Part shown: positions 1 through 6,399 of the stretch, piece by piece | Layout of the letters: each line of letters starts with the position of its first letter | Numbering within the stretch: position 1 is the first letter of the stretch | From: Acidobacteriaceae bacterium | Lineage (GTDB): Bacteria > Acidobacteriota > Terriglobia > Terriglobales > Acidobacteriaceae | Assembly: GCA_003156235.1 (NCBI GenBank) | Contig: PMGP01000212.1 | Span: 279-9,366 of the forward strand | Length of the DNA stretch: 9,088 bases | Direction of reading: 5' to 3' | Made by a program: the position numbers and the translations under genes | The notes under the pieces: model-generated | The model's database searches: none | Seen by the model: the letters and a program-made list of their open reading frames with translations, nothing else | Told to the model about the DNA's origin: nothing

Positions 1-1449
1 GTGGTGGACATTGCCGTCCTGGAGGTGAGCAAGAACTGGGAGAAGACGCTGGGCATCGCCTGGCCCAGTAGCGTGGGGATCGCGCTGACGCCGCCCACCA
101 GCAGCAGCACCACCACTACGACGGGCACCACGACCGGCTCGACCAGCAGCACGGTCAGCCCCACACTCTACCAACTGGCTCACCTGAAGGCGACGGATTT
201 TGCCGTAACCGTGGGATCGGCCACGGCCAACCTTCTGCTCACAGACACTAACACCAAGATTTTGCAGAATCCACGCATTCGGGCCACTGACGGCCAGAAG
301 GCGGTGATGAAGATCGGATCCAAGATTCCCATCGCCACCGGCTCCTACCAGACGGGCGCGGCGACCTCCATGGTCAGCTCGCTGGTCAACACGCAGTTCC
401 AGTACCAGGACGTGGGCGTGAATATCGAAATGACGCCGACCGTGCACTTTGACCGCGATGTCACGCTCAAGATCAAGATCGAGGTCACCTCGCAGAGCGG
501 TTCGGTGACCATCAGCGGCGTGACCGAGCCGATCATCAGCCAGCGCAGCGTCGATCACGTCATCCGTCTGCGCGAGGGCGAGGCGAGCATCCTGGGCGGC
601 ATTCAGAACAAGCAGGAGTCGCTGATCAAGACCGGCATTCCCGGGCTGAGTCAGATTCCCGGCCTTTCCTACCTCTTCGGCTCCAAGGATCACACCATTC
701 AGGACGATGAGCTGGTCTTTCTGGTGGTGCCGCACGTGGTTCGTTCGCAATCGCTGGAGCAGGTGAATCTGCGCACCGTAGACACTGGAGCCGGCACGGC
801 CATTGAGTTACGCCACACTCCGGCTGAGGGTCCCAGCTCGAATCCGGACTCGAATCCAGCTTCCAGCCCGGCTCTCCCTCCGCACCCATCTTCCGGCGCC
901 CAGCCCAATTTTGGCACGGTCCCCGGCCAAAGCGCGCTGGCCGCTGCCCCGGCCGCGTTGGAGCAGTTACACCAGGCCGCGGAGACCACCGGGAACTCCG
1001 CCCCGGCCAAGCCTCCGGCATCTACGCCGCAACCTCCCGGCGTGAACTTTTCGCTTACTCCGCAGCCCGCCCCGGTGGCTCCCGGCGCTGCCTTCCAGGT
1101 CTCCGTGGTGCTGACCGGAGGAAAGGATATCGCTTCCGTTCCCTTGCAGATTTCCTACGATCCGGCCACGCTATCCCTGCTCAATGTGGACAAAGGTGAC
1201 TTTTTGGGCCGCAACGGGCAGGCAGTGGCGCTGGTGCATCGCGACGACGGACCCGGTTCCATCAACATCAATGCTTCGCTTCCGCCGGGAGCGGCAGGCG
1301 TGAACGGAGCCGGGGTGGTCTGCGTGCTTTCATTCCAGGCCAAGGCTTCCGGAAACAGCGTCATCGCCATTACCCGGCCAGGCGCAGTCAACAGTTCACA
1401 ACAGCAGTTGCCGGCCCAGGGCGCTCGCGTCAACGTTCAGGTGAAGTAA
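1..1449 (+). CDS. gspD: Secretin (GspD/PilQ-type outer-membrane channel), C-terminal part, with cohesin-like tail; 5' partial
   Basis: Secretins form the multimeric outer-membrane channel of type II secretion and type IV pilus machines. The window opens inside the gene: the GTG at base 1 is just the first codon, and the first residues (VDIAVLEVSKNWEKTLGI) read as the end of a ring-forming N-domain. Residues 33-55 are a Ser/Thr-rich insert. The secretin core runs from about 78 to 252 and contains ILQNPRI near 87. A good match to the secretin signature spans G193 to F226 (GEASILGG, then IPGLSQIPGLSYLF), followed by DELVFLVVPHVV. A Pro/Ala/Ser-rich linker (about 270-345) leads to residues 348-482, which resemble a cohesin fold, including LQISYDPATLSLLNV. 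Two pseudopilin genes follow, the first 18 bp downstream. Secretin identity is firm; the cohesin assignment is by pattern; GspD rather than PilQ is inferred from the neighbours. Confidence 0.9.
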   Translation: MVDIAVLEVSKNWEKTLGIAWPSSVGIALTPPTSSSTTTTTGTTTGSTSSTVSPTLYQLAHLKATDFAVTVGSATANLLLTDTNTKILQNPRIRATDGQKAVMKIGSKIPIATGSYQTGAATSMVSSLVNTQFQYQDVGVNIEMTPTVHFDRDVTLKIKIEVTSQSGSVTISGVTEPIISQRSVDHVIRLREGEASILGGIQNKQESLIKTGIPGLSQIPGLSYLFGSKDHTIQDDELVFLVVPHVVRSQSLEQVNLRTVDTGAGTAIELRHTPAEGPSSNPDSNPASSPALPPHPSSGAQPNFGTVPGQSALAAAPAALEQLHQAAETTGNSAPAKPPASTPQPPGVNFSLTPQPAPVAPGAAFQVSVVLTGGKDIASVPLQISYDPATLSLLNVDKGDFLGRNGQAVALVHRDDGPGSININASLPPGAAGVNGAGVVCVLSFQAKASGNSVIAITRPGAVNSSQQQLPAQGARVNVQVK

Positions 1450-1467
1450 GCCGATGAGGGGCCTATC

Positions 1468-1944
1468 ATGAAGGAAGCTCGGCCAATCCGGAACGCCCGC
1501 CCCGGAGAGCGGGGTCTCACACTGGTCGAGTTGATTGTGACCGTGGCGATTCTCTCCATCCTCGCCTCGGCCGCGTTGCCCATCGCCCGCTTCCAGGTCA
1601 AGCGCCAGAACGAGCGCTACCTGCGCTACGATCTATGGATGATGCGCGATGCCATTGACCATTACAAGGACGCGGCCGACAGGAACGCCTTCCAGACCAA
1701 GGTCGACAGCCAGGGTTATCCGCCCGACCTGGAGACGCTGGTTAACGGCGTGGAGGTTCAGACAAAGAAGGTGAAGTTTTTGCGCCGCATTCCCGTGGAC
1801 CCCATGACCGGCAAGGCGGAGTGGGGCTTGCGCTCGATGAAGGACGATCCCACTTCGACCTCCTTCAGCGGGGACAGCGTCTTCGATGTGTACTCCAAAT
1901 CCACGGGCACGGCCCTGGACGGGACCAAGTATTCTGACTGGTAG
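1468..1944 (+). CDS. Type II secretion/type IV pilus-like pseudopilin (GspG-related), first of a tandem pair
   Basis: This is a 158-residue prepilin-like protein. A basic 16-residue leader ends in Gly16, followed by LTLVELIV with Glu at mature position +5. That is the class III signal cut and N-methylated by prepilin peptidase (GspO/PilD). The hydrophobic helix covers about 17-38 and should anchor the subunit before assembly into the pseudopilus. The soluble part has a GspG-like layout: a helix with DLWMMRDAIDHY, a segment around YPPDLETLV, then RRIPVDPMTG. It ends with FDVYSKS and KYSDW instead of the usual GspG calcium-binding tail. The ATG at 1468 has GAGGGG at 1456-1461, six bases upstream. 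It lies 18 bp after the secretin stop, so co-transcription is likely. It could be a minor pseudopilin (GspH/I-like role), but the GspG-type C-terminal half argues for a GspG paralogue. Confidence 0.88.
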   Translation: MKEARPIRNARPGERGLTLVELIVTVAILSILASAALPIARFQVKRQNERYLRYDLWMMRDAIDHYKDAADRNAFQTKVDSQGYPPDLETLVNGVEVQTKKVKFLRRIPVDPMTGKAEWGLRSMKDDPTSTSFSGDSVFDVYSKSTGTALDGTKYSDW

Positions 1945-1960
1945 CCACAGATTGGCAGTA

Positions 1961-1965
1961 GAGGA
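1961..1965 (+). promoter_or_regulatory. Shine-Dalgarno site supporting the GTG start of the second pseudopilin
   Basis: GAGGA lies four bases before the GTG at 1970. It supports that start over the upstream in-frame ATG at 1886, which would overlap the preceding gene by about 60 bases and add 28 residues in front of an otherwise typical 10-residue prepilin leader. Confidence 0.6.
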
Positions 1966-1969
1966 TTCA

Positions 1970-2371
1970 GTGAGCAGGATTCGCAAACAAGACGCGGGCT
2001 TTACGCTCATCGAGCTGATGATCGTGATGGCCATCATCGGCGTGCTGGCCGTGATTGCCGTCCCCAAATTCACGACTGCCATCAAGATGGCCCGGGAATC
2101 CGTGCTCAAGGAAGACCTGCACGTGATGCGGGCAGCCATCGACTCCTACACCATGGACAAGCAGAAGGCGCCGCAGACGCTCGAAGACCTTATTACGGAC
2201 GGCTACCTGAAAGCCATCCCCGAGGATCCCTTTACTCACTCCAAGGACACCTGGGTCACCGACTCCAACGGAGCGCTTTACTCAGTGGACCAGACCGAAC
2301 CCGGCATCGACGACGTCCACTCCGGCTCGCAGGAGATGAGCACCAGCGAACAAGCCTACTCCACGTGGTAG
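1970..2371 (+). CDS. gspG: GspG-type major pseudopilin, second of a tandem pair
   Basis: The 133-residue protein starts at GTG 1970. Its leader is MSRIRKQDAG, cut before FTLIELMIVMAI, with Glu at mature +5: a textbook prepilin-peptidase site. The hydrophobic N-terminal helix is followed by LKEDLHVMRAAIDSYTMDK, an APQTLEDLI segment and AIPEDPFTHSKDTWV, all in the order seen in GspG major pseudopilins. The C-terminus reads DDVHSGSQE and ends AYSTW. The first pseudopilin closes in the same style (FDVYSKS, KYSDW), so the two look like an old tandem duplication, but their middle parts have diverged strongly. The start is 25 bp after the previous stop. Role inferred: building block of the inner-membrane-anchored pseudopilus that works with the secretin. 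An alternative start at 1886 is in frame but is not favoured. Confidence 0.9.
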   Translation: MSRIRKQDAGFTLIELMIVMAIIGVLAVIAVPKFTTAIKMARESVLKEDLHVMRAAIDSYTMDKQKAPQTLEDLITDGYLKAIPEDPFTHSKDTWVTDSNGALYSVDQTEPGIDDVHSGSQEMSTSEQAYSTW

Positions 2372-2379
2372 ATGCAGCG

Positions 2380-2392
2380 CCGGCTTCGCCGG
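2380..2392 (+). other. Small GC hairpin between pseudopilin and urocanase-like gene
   Basis: CCGGC-TTC-GCCGG forms a perfect 5-bp stem with a 3-base loop, 8 bp after the second pseudopilin stop. No T-run follows, so it is not a convincing intrinsic terminator. It could be a weak mRNA-processing or stabilising element, or chance in GC-rich DNA. Confidence 0.35.
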
Positions 2393-2402
2393 ACAACCCC
2401 TC

Positions 2403-3227
2403 ATGAATTCCATGGCCACTAATCCGCCCGCCGCGCTCGAGTTCGCCCTGCAGGTTGAGCGCTGCTACGCCTGCCTCATCCAGGCCGCTGGCCAAGGCCT
2501 GGTTGCGGAACCCAGCCTGGGCGGGAAACTGCTCTACGCCGGACCGCTCGACGCCCAGGCTAGCGCACTGCTGGTGGCGGCCAACATCGCCGGCGCCGCC
2601 TCGCTGGCTGTCTCGGCAGAGGCCGCCGGCAAGCAGGCCATCCGCGACGGCGTCGTGGACTTCCTCGTCACCTCGCTCGACGAGGCTCTGCGTATTCTGA
2701 AAAACGAGATTCGCAAGCGAACAGCGGTTGCTGTTTGCGTGACTCTTGAACCGCAGGCGCGCGAAGATTACTTTTCCCGCCAACTGCTCGAGCGCGGCGT
2801 GCTCCCCGATTTGCTGCCGCCGCGCTGTGCGCCAGCGCCGGAGTTCGCCGCCTTTCTCCGTCAGGGCGCGCGTCCGGTTGTGGCTATCCATCCCGATGCA
2901 AACCAGGTGCTGCTTTGCTGGAGCGTGGCGGAGGCGCCGGCACAATGGCTGCCCAAACTCGATGCTCTCGCTATGGATTGCATTAGCCCTGAACCGAGTC
3001 CAGCCGTAGCGGCAGCTCATCGATGGCTCCGCCTGGCCCCGCGCTACCTGGGCCGGAGGTTGCAGGGCCTGCGCCTGCTGCGCTGCGATGAATCTACCGC
3101 CGCAAGATTTCATAAGAAGGTTCAAGAGCAAGTGGAACGCGGGGAGATTTCCGTCGCGGTAGAGATTCAGACCTCGTATTCTGCCCTTGGGAGCGCAGAG
3201 CTACCCTGTTCTGCGCCCCCGGCATGA
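2403..3227 (+). CDS. Urocanase-like (HutU Rossmann-domain-related) protein, probably not an active urocanase
   Basis: A 274-residue protein, about half the length of urocanate hydratase (roughly 550 residues). Residues 40-70 (GGKLLYAGPLDA, then ALLVAANIAGAASLAV) and 92-117 (SLDEALRILKNEIRKR and AVAVCVTLEP), with LERGVLPDLL at 129-138, follow in order the NAD-domain blocks of HutU: the glycine-rich AGLGGMGGAQPLAATMAGA block, the DLDEAL helix, the V-I-AL-GNAAE strand and RGVxPDxVTDQ. The glycine-rich NAD loop is not conserved here (PLDAQAS), and the C-terminal catalytic region with the active-site Cys is absent. Histidine breakdown is therefore unlikely. The start may be ATG 2403 or ATG 2412 (MATNPPAAL); neither has a clear SD. 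It sits 31 bp after the pseudopilins on the same strand, so it may be co-transcribed. The family link is by pattern; the function is unknown. Confidence 0.65.
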   Translation: MNSMATNPPAALEFALQVERCYACLIQAAGQGLVAEPSLGGKLLYAGPLDAQASALLVAANIAGAASLAVSAEAAGKQAIRDGVVDFLVTSLDEALRILKNEIRKRTAVAVCVTLEPQAREDYFSRQLLERGVLPDLLPPRCAPAPEFAAFLRQGARPVVAIHPDANQVLLCWSVAEAPAQWLPKLDALAMDCISPEPSPAVAAAHRWLRLAPRYLGRRLQGLRLLRCDESTAARFHKKVQEQVERGEISVAVEIQTSYSALGSAELPCSAPPA

Positions 3228-3247
3228 TTAGCTTGCTGTTTTACTGC

Positions 3248-3610
3248 TTAGTTATACACACATCTTACCCGTCCGTCAGGATCAGTAGAGTGATGCTGTC
3301 CCTCGGGGCATGGAGCGGGCTTGCCTCGATCGCCGGTGTCACCCTTTTGTCCCGTATCTCCCGTATAACCCTTGTCACCTGGCCGTCCGGTGTCGCCCGA
3401 GTGCCCCCGGTCACCAGTTTGGCCTGTATCCCCCGTTTGTCCCTGCTGTCCCTGCTGTCCGGGCTGCCCTTGCGCGCCATCTTGTCCGGGAGGTCCAGGC
3501 TGTCCCTGCGCTGCTGGTGCTGGTGCTGCTTGCTGTGGCGTTGTCTGGCAACCGACACATAGCAACAGGCCCGAGATTAAACCGATACCAATACACAGTG
3601 ATGTTTTCAT
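3248..3610 (-). CDS. Small collagen-like (Gly-X-Y) repeat lipoprotein
   Basis: A 120-residue exported protein. Residues 1-20 form a Lys-started hydrophobic signal ending LLLCVG, followed by Cys21: a lipobox, although position -3 is Cys rather than the usual Leu. A short Gln/Ala/Pro linker (22-35) leads to 21 uninterrupted Gly-X-Y triplets from Gly36 to Pro98, rich in Gln, Asp and Thr, such as GQP, GDT and GDR. This pattern is typical of bacterial collagen-like proteins that can form triple helices. The tail (99-120) has Cys101 and Cys117 around PDGR and could make a disulfide. The SD is excellent: AGGAGG at 3616-3621, five bases before the ATG. The gene converges on the urocanase-like gene with 20 bp between stops. 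Inferred: a lipid-anchored periplasmic or surface stalk. Function unknown. Overlapping frames on both strands are shadows of the repeat. Confidence 0.85.
   Translation of the reverse strand: MKTSLCIGIGLISGLLLCVGCQTTPQQAAPAPAAQGQPGPPGQDGAQGQPGQQGQQGQTGDTGQTGDRGHSGDTGRPGDKGYTGDTGQKGDTGDRGKPAPCPEGQHHSTDPDGRVRCVYN
3438..3473 (-). repeat. 9-bp tandem repeat units inside the collagen-like gene
   Basis: Four adjacent 9-base units read on the plus strand as TGTCCCTGC, TGTCCCTGC, TGTCCGGGC and TGCCCTTGC. They lie within the codons for the Gly-Gln-Gln/Gly-Gln-Pro triplets. The first two are identical, which suggests recent duplication or slippage of the Gly-X-Y array. Confidence 0.7.
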
Positions 3611-3781
3611 TTAATCCTCCTCGTCGATTCTGTTGAACCTTGAATGCCGCTTCCGCAGCCCATGGCTCTCATTGAGGAAATTACCTGTGTGGCGCCACTA
3701 AGCGCTGCCCCATATTGCACAGCGAGGCCGAGGAGCGGAGAACAGTTCCAAATAAGCCAGTTCGCGCCGCTGTTTCGCTGA
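3611..3781. other. 171-bp gap upstream of the collagen-like lipoprotein
   Basis: The gap between the engB stop and the lipoprotein start holds the lipoprotein SD (3616-3621) and presumably its promoter, but I could not pick a convincing -35/-10 pair. A 64-codon minus-strand frame covers it but has no family resemblance. No terminator hairpin with a T-run is evident after engB. Confidence 0.4.
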
Positions 3782-4399
3782 CTAGCTGCCCGCCGCCTCA
3801 ATGCGCGCCCAGAGTTCCTTCACCCCGGAACCGGTTTTAGCCGAGACAGGCAGAAGTTCATCCAGCTCCAACCCCTGCTTCAACGCCAACAGGTTGCGCG
3901 TGCGCTCATTGCCGCTGAGGCGGTCAATCTTGGTGGCCACCACAACTAACTCGCGCCCCGCGGCCCGCAGCCAGTCAATCAACTGCCGATCACTCTGCTG
4001 CACGGGCACATTCGAGTCCACCAGGCAAACGCATAGCTTCAGCGTGGAGCGGATCGCCAGATAAGGCTCGATAAACTCTGGCCAGGTTGCTGAAATTGAC
4101 TTTGAAATCTTCGCGTAGCCATAGCCGGGAAGGTCGGCAAAGATCAGCTTCGGCCGACGGCTCGAGTCCAATAACGCAAAGAAATTGATGGCCCGCGTCC
4201 GGCCCGGCGTCTGCGAAACTTTAGCCGCCTTCTCGCCAACCAGCTTGTTGAGCAGGCTCGATTTGCCCACATTGGAGCGGCCCAGAAAGGCGATCTCCGG
4301 CGCATCCGGCGGGGGAAACTGCGCCGCCGCCAGTGCAGAAAGCAGAAATTGTGTCGTATAGCGCATAGCGTGGGGAAACCAACGAACTGCTTCGAGCAT
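3782..4399 (-). CDS. engB: Ribosome-assembly GTPase EngB (YihA/YsxC)
   Basis: A 205-residue TRAFAC-class small GTPase, the usual size for EngB, which helps assemble the large ribosomal subunit. The nucleotide-binding motifs appear in order. G1 is GRSNVGKSS at 40-48. The switch I Thr lies in TPGRTR (64-69), with the characteristic INFF after it. G3 is DLPGYGYA at 89-96. G4 is TKID at 156-159; the Ile is a mild departure from the common TKAD. G5 is SAKTG at 186-190. The ATG at 4399 has GGAGG at 4410-4414, ten bases upstream, a little long. Met12 is an alternative start, but the longer form fits family length better. It is divergently transcribed from dapA, with 101 bp between starts. Many bacteria keep engB elsewhere, so the pairing does not imply a shared pathway. 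Confidence 0.96.
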   Translation of the reverse strand: MLEAVRWFPHAMRYTTQFLLSALAAAQFPPPDAPEIAFLGRSNVGKSSLLNKLVGEKAAKVSQTPGRTRAINFFALLDSSRRPKLIFADLPGYGYAKISKSISATWPEFIEPYLAIRSTLKLCVCLVDSNVPVQQSDRQLIDWLRAAGRELVVVATKIDRLSGNERTRNLLALKQGLELDELLPVSAKTGSGVKELWARIEAAGS

Positions 4400-4485
4400 A
4401 CATCCACAGCCTCCGCCGGCTTGTAATATGTCCCTGGTCGCCTGCTGTTTAGCGGGCCAATCGAACCTCTTCAGGGCAGTTTTCG

Positions 4486-4500
4486 TTATATTCTCTTAAT
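4486..4500 (+). promoter_or_regulatory. Candidate -10 region of dapA; possible leaderless start
   Basis: An AT-rich patch sits directly before the dapA ATG. TATATT at 4487-4492 ends eight bases before the start codon, the distance expected between a -10 box and a transcription start. No SD-like sequence precedes the ATG. I see no good -35 box 15-19 bases upstream (4464-4469 is AACCTC), so this rests on spacing alone. The complementary strand reads TATAAC here and might also serve engB. Confidence 0.35.
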
Positions 4501-5394
4501 ATGGAAACCACAGGTTGCGGTACAGCAATCGTTACTCCCTTCCGGGCGGACGGATCGATTGACGAAGCGGCGCTGAAGGCGCTGGTGAACTGGCAGATTG
4601 AGTCGGGCATCGACTTTCTGGTGGCCTGCGGGTCAACCGGCGAGGCGGCCACGCTGGATGAGGACGAATGGCTGACGACGGTGAGCCTGGTGGTGGAGAC
4701 AGCCGCCGGGCGCGTGCCGGTATGGGCCGGCTGCACGCACAACAACACCCGGACGCTGGTGCGGCTGGCCAGTAAGCTGAAGCAGATTCGCGGCCTGGGC
4801 GCGGTGCTGTCGGCCAATCCCTACTACAACAAGCCTTCGCAGGAGGGCCAGTTCCAGCACTTTTTGGCCCTTGCGCAGACGGTTGCCCCGCTGCCGGTTG
4901 TGATCTACAACATCCCCGGACGCACCGGCGTGAACCTTGATCCGGCGACGGTCGTCCGCCTGGCCGAGGCTGCCGCCAACATCCAGGCCATCAAGGAATC
5001 CAGCGGCAAGCTGCCGCAGGTCGCCGAATTGGTGCATTTGCTGCCCAGCGGCTTCAAAGTATTCAGCGGCGACGACAACATGGCGCTGGGGTCGATTGGC
5101 GTGGGCGGCAGCGGGCTGGTCAGCGTGGCCTCCAACGAAATACCAGCGGAGATGAGCCGCATGATCCATGCCGCGCTCAGCAACAACTGGGCCGAGGCGC
5201 GCGCGCTGGAGAGCCGCTACGCAAAGCTGATCGACGCCAACTTCTGGGATTCGAATCCCTGCCCGGTGAAGACGGTGCTTTCGCTGATGGGCCGTTGTAC
5301 GGATCACGTCCGGTTGCCTCTGGTCCCGCCCCCTGCCACCACGCGTCAGAGGCTCGAGCAGGTGGCCGGCGAGTTGGGATTGCTCAAGCACTGA
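4501..5394 (+). CDS. dapA: 4-hydroxy-tetrahydrodipicolinate synthase DapA
   Basis: A 297-residue protein close to the E. coli DapA length (292). DapA condenses pyruvate with aspartate semialdehyde, the first committed step to diaminopimelate and lysine, in the cytosol. Family residues are in place: GSTGE at 44-48 (Ser45 where most DapA have Thr, then Thr46), YYNKP at 108-112, Tyr136 and Arg141 in IYNIPGRTG, and the Schiff-base lysine Lys165 in IKESSG. FSGDD and the glycine-rich GVGGSGLVSVASN follow, then a helical C-terminus. This is a complete (beta/alpha)8 lyase. Related members of the N-acetylneuraminate lyase superfamily share many of these motifs, but the Tyr-Tyr-Asn-Lys-Pro and Arg141 pattern favours DapA. 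The start is preceded by an AT-rich patch with no SD. The downstream gene is convergent, 44 bp away, with no obvious terminator. Confidence 0.95.
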   Translation: METTGCGTAIVTPFRADGSIDEAALKALVNWQIESGIDFLVACGSTGEAATLDEDEWLTTVSLVVETAAGRVPVWAGCTHNNTRTLVRLASKLKQIRGLGAVLSANPYYNKPSQEGQFQHFLALAQTVAPLPVVIYNIPGRTGVNLDPATVVRLAEAAANIQAIKESSGKLPQVAELVHLLPSGFKVFSGDDNMALGSIGVGGSGLVSVASNEIPAEMSRMIHAALSNNWAEARALESRYAKLIDANFWDSNPCPVKTVLSLMGRCTDHVRLPLVPPPATTRQRLEQVAGELGLLKH

Positions 5395-5438
5395 GTAGCT
5401 GCTGAGAGTAGAGGTCAGGGATCAGGAGAGAAACCCGA

Positions 5439-5777
5439 TCAGAAAAGCTCGGCCACGGGCGGAAATGTTAGCAATAGGCTCAAGCCGAGCAGTACCAGCG
5501 CTACGGCGTTGATGCGGGCCAGAGTAACAGTTCGGTTTCGCCAACGACCCTCCAGGATTCCCCAGGCAATCAGCCAGATAAGAATGGCCGACGTGGTTAC
5601 GCCAGAGAGAGGACCGGTTGGCTTGTAAAAGACAAACAGGTTTTTGAAGAAGGCGGATTTGTCCGCCGCGATCGCAAAAAACGACAGCATGAACGAACCA
5701 ATGCCACCCGACAAAATAGCAGCAGCGCCGGAGCCATTGGGCAGCACGGCGGTGGTTGATGGCTCTTGTTTCTTCAT
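5439..5777 (-). CDS. Small three-helix membrane protein, unknown function
   Basis: A 112-residue integral membrane protein. After a polar N-terminus (1-14) there are three likely transmembrane segments: about 18-38, 60-76 (ILIWLIAWGIL) and 90-106 (ALVLLGLSLLL). A conserved-looking loop, FYKPTGPLSG, lies at 50-59 between the first two. The ATG is two bases after the stop of the upstream gene. Its SD (GGAG at 5785-5788, spacing seven) lies inside the end of that gene, so translation is probably coupled and the two products likely work together. I do not recognise a named family. The Gly-rich first helix and the PTGPLSG loop suggest a conserved rather than accidental protein. No catalytic or metal-binding motif is visible. 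Confidence 0.8.
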   Translation of the reverse strand: MKKQEPSTTAVLPNGSGAAAILSGGIGSFMLSFFAIAADKSAFFKNLFVFYKPTGPLSGVTTSAILIWLIAWGILEGRWRNRTVTLARINAVALVLLGLSLLLTFPPVAELF

Positions 5778-5779
5778 GG

Positions 5780-6346
5780 TTATTCTCCGTCCATGAGATG
5801 AATGGTTCGCCCACCTTCAACAGGCGCGTTTTTCACAAGCATTGCGCCAAAGAAACCAGCTATGCCAGCGGCGAGAAACGAGATCAGGGTAAATGACATG
5901 ACCGCGGCGCGAAGCTGGGGATGATTTCTGAGGTCCCGGCCGTAGCGGATGACAACGGCGGCCGCCATGGTAATGGAGATGGGCGTGAGCCATGCGACAT
6001 GCTCTTTCCACTCCATTCCGAGTGAGTGCCATCCACTGGTGGCCGGGCTCGATTGGAGCAATTTCTGCGGGAATGCTGCAAGATTTGCGGTTCCCACTGG
6101 AGCGACGGCGCGATACCAGGGGTAGATGATGTAAGCGCCAGTAAGGACCGCTAACCAGGCTAGCACCGACATAGCGACGAGATAGACCTTGAGAAAGTTC
6201 TCGTTCTCCGGAGCAACGGAATTTGCTGCTTTGGAGAAGTAGCGGCGATAAAGCTCAACCAGCGCTCCGGAACACGCCAGCAGATAGAGCGCGCCGAATC
6301 CCATGCCGTGGATGAGAGTCCATAAGCTGCGTTCCGTGATTTCCAT
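5780..6346 (-). CDS. Four-helix membrane protein with conserved-looking His/Trp residues, unknown function
   Basis: A 188-residue integral membrane protein. The frame stays open up to 6793, but the true start is almost certainly ATG 6346. An excellent SD (AGGAGA, 6354-6359) lies seven bases upstream, and residues before it would overlap the upstream beta-barrel gene and read as Arg-rich shadow. Likely transmembrane segments are about 11-32, 52-74, 118-134 and 147-171. The loop between helices 2 and 3 contains YPWYR at 75-79 and WHSLGMEWKEH at 106-116. His13 near helix 1 and His107/His116 near helix 3 could bind heme or metal, as in b-type cytochromes; this is inference only. It is the middle gene of a three-gene unit, 53 bp after the beta-barrel gene and two bases before the next ORF. 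I do not recognise a named family. Confidence 0.82.
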   Translation of the reverse strand: MEITERSLWTLIHGMGFGALYLLACSGALVELYRRYFSKAANSVAPENENFLKVYLVAMSVLAWLAVLTGAYIIYPWYRAVAPVGTANLAAFPQKLLQSSPATSGWHSLGMEWKEHVAWLTPISITMAAAVVIRYGRDLRNHPQLRAAVMSFTLISFLAAGIAGFFGAMLVKNAPVEGGRTIHLMDGE

Positions 6347-6353
6347 TGACTTA

Positions 6354-6359
6354 TCTCCT
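6354..6359 (-). promoter_or_regulatory. Shine-Dalgarno site fixing the start of the four-helix protein
   Basis: The minus strand reads AGGAGA seven bases before the ATG at 6346. It makes this Met the start rather than the much longer open frame extending into the preceding gene. Confidence 0.75.
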
Positions 6360-6399
6360 GCGCGGAAGGCCGCGAGATCACCTGCAAGCCGCGAGAGCT

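Noticed and set aside
2256..3131. 291-codon minus-strand open frame opposite the urocanase-like gene
   Set aside because: Gln/Arg/Gly-rich composition, no recognisable domain, and it extends into the second pseudopilin gene. The plus strand carries recognisable family blocks.
3224..3636. Overlapping frames on both strands of the collagen-like gene (Cys/Pro-rich or Leu/Ser-rich)
   Set aside because: All are produced by the periodic Gly-X-Y codons. Only the frame with signal peptide, lipobox and SD makes sense.
4633..5391. 252-codon minus-strand open frame inside dapA
   Set aside because: It is the antisense of a clear, complete dapA, with Arg/Gln/His-rich shadow composition and no motif.
5395..5438. 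Terminator between convergent dapA and the three-helix protein gene
   Set aside because: Only short, weak complementarity around GATC and no T-run on either strand.
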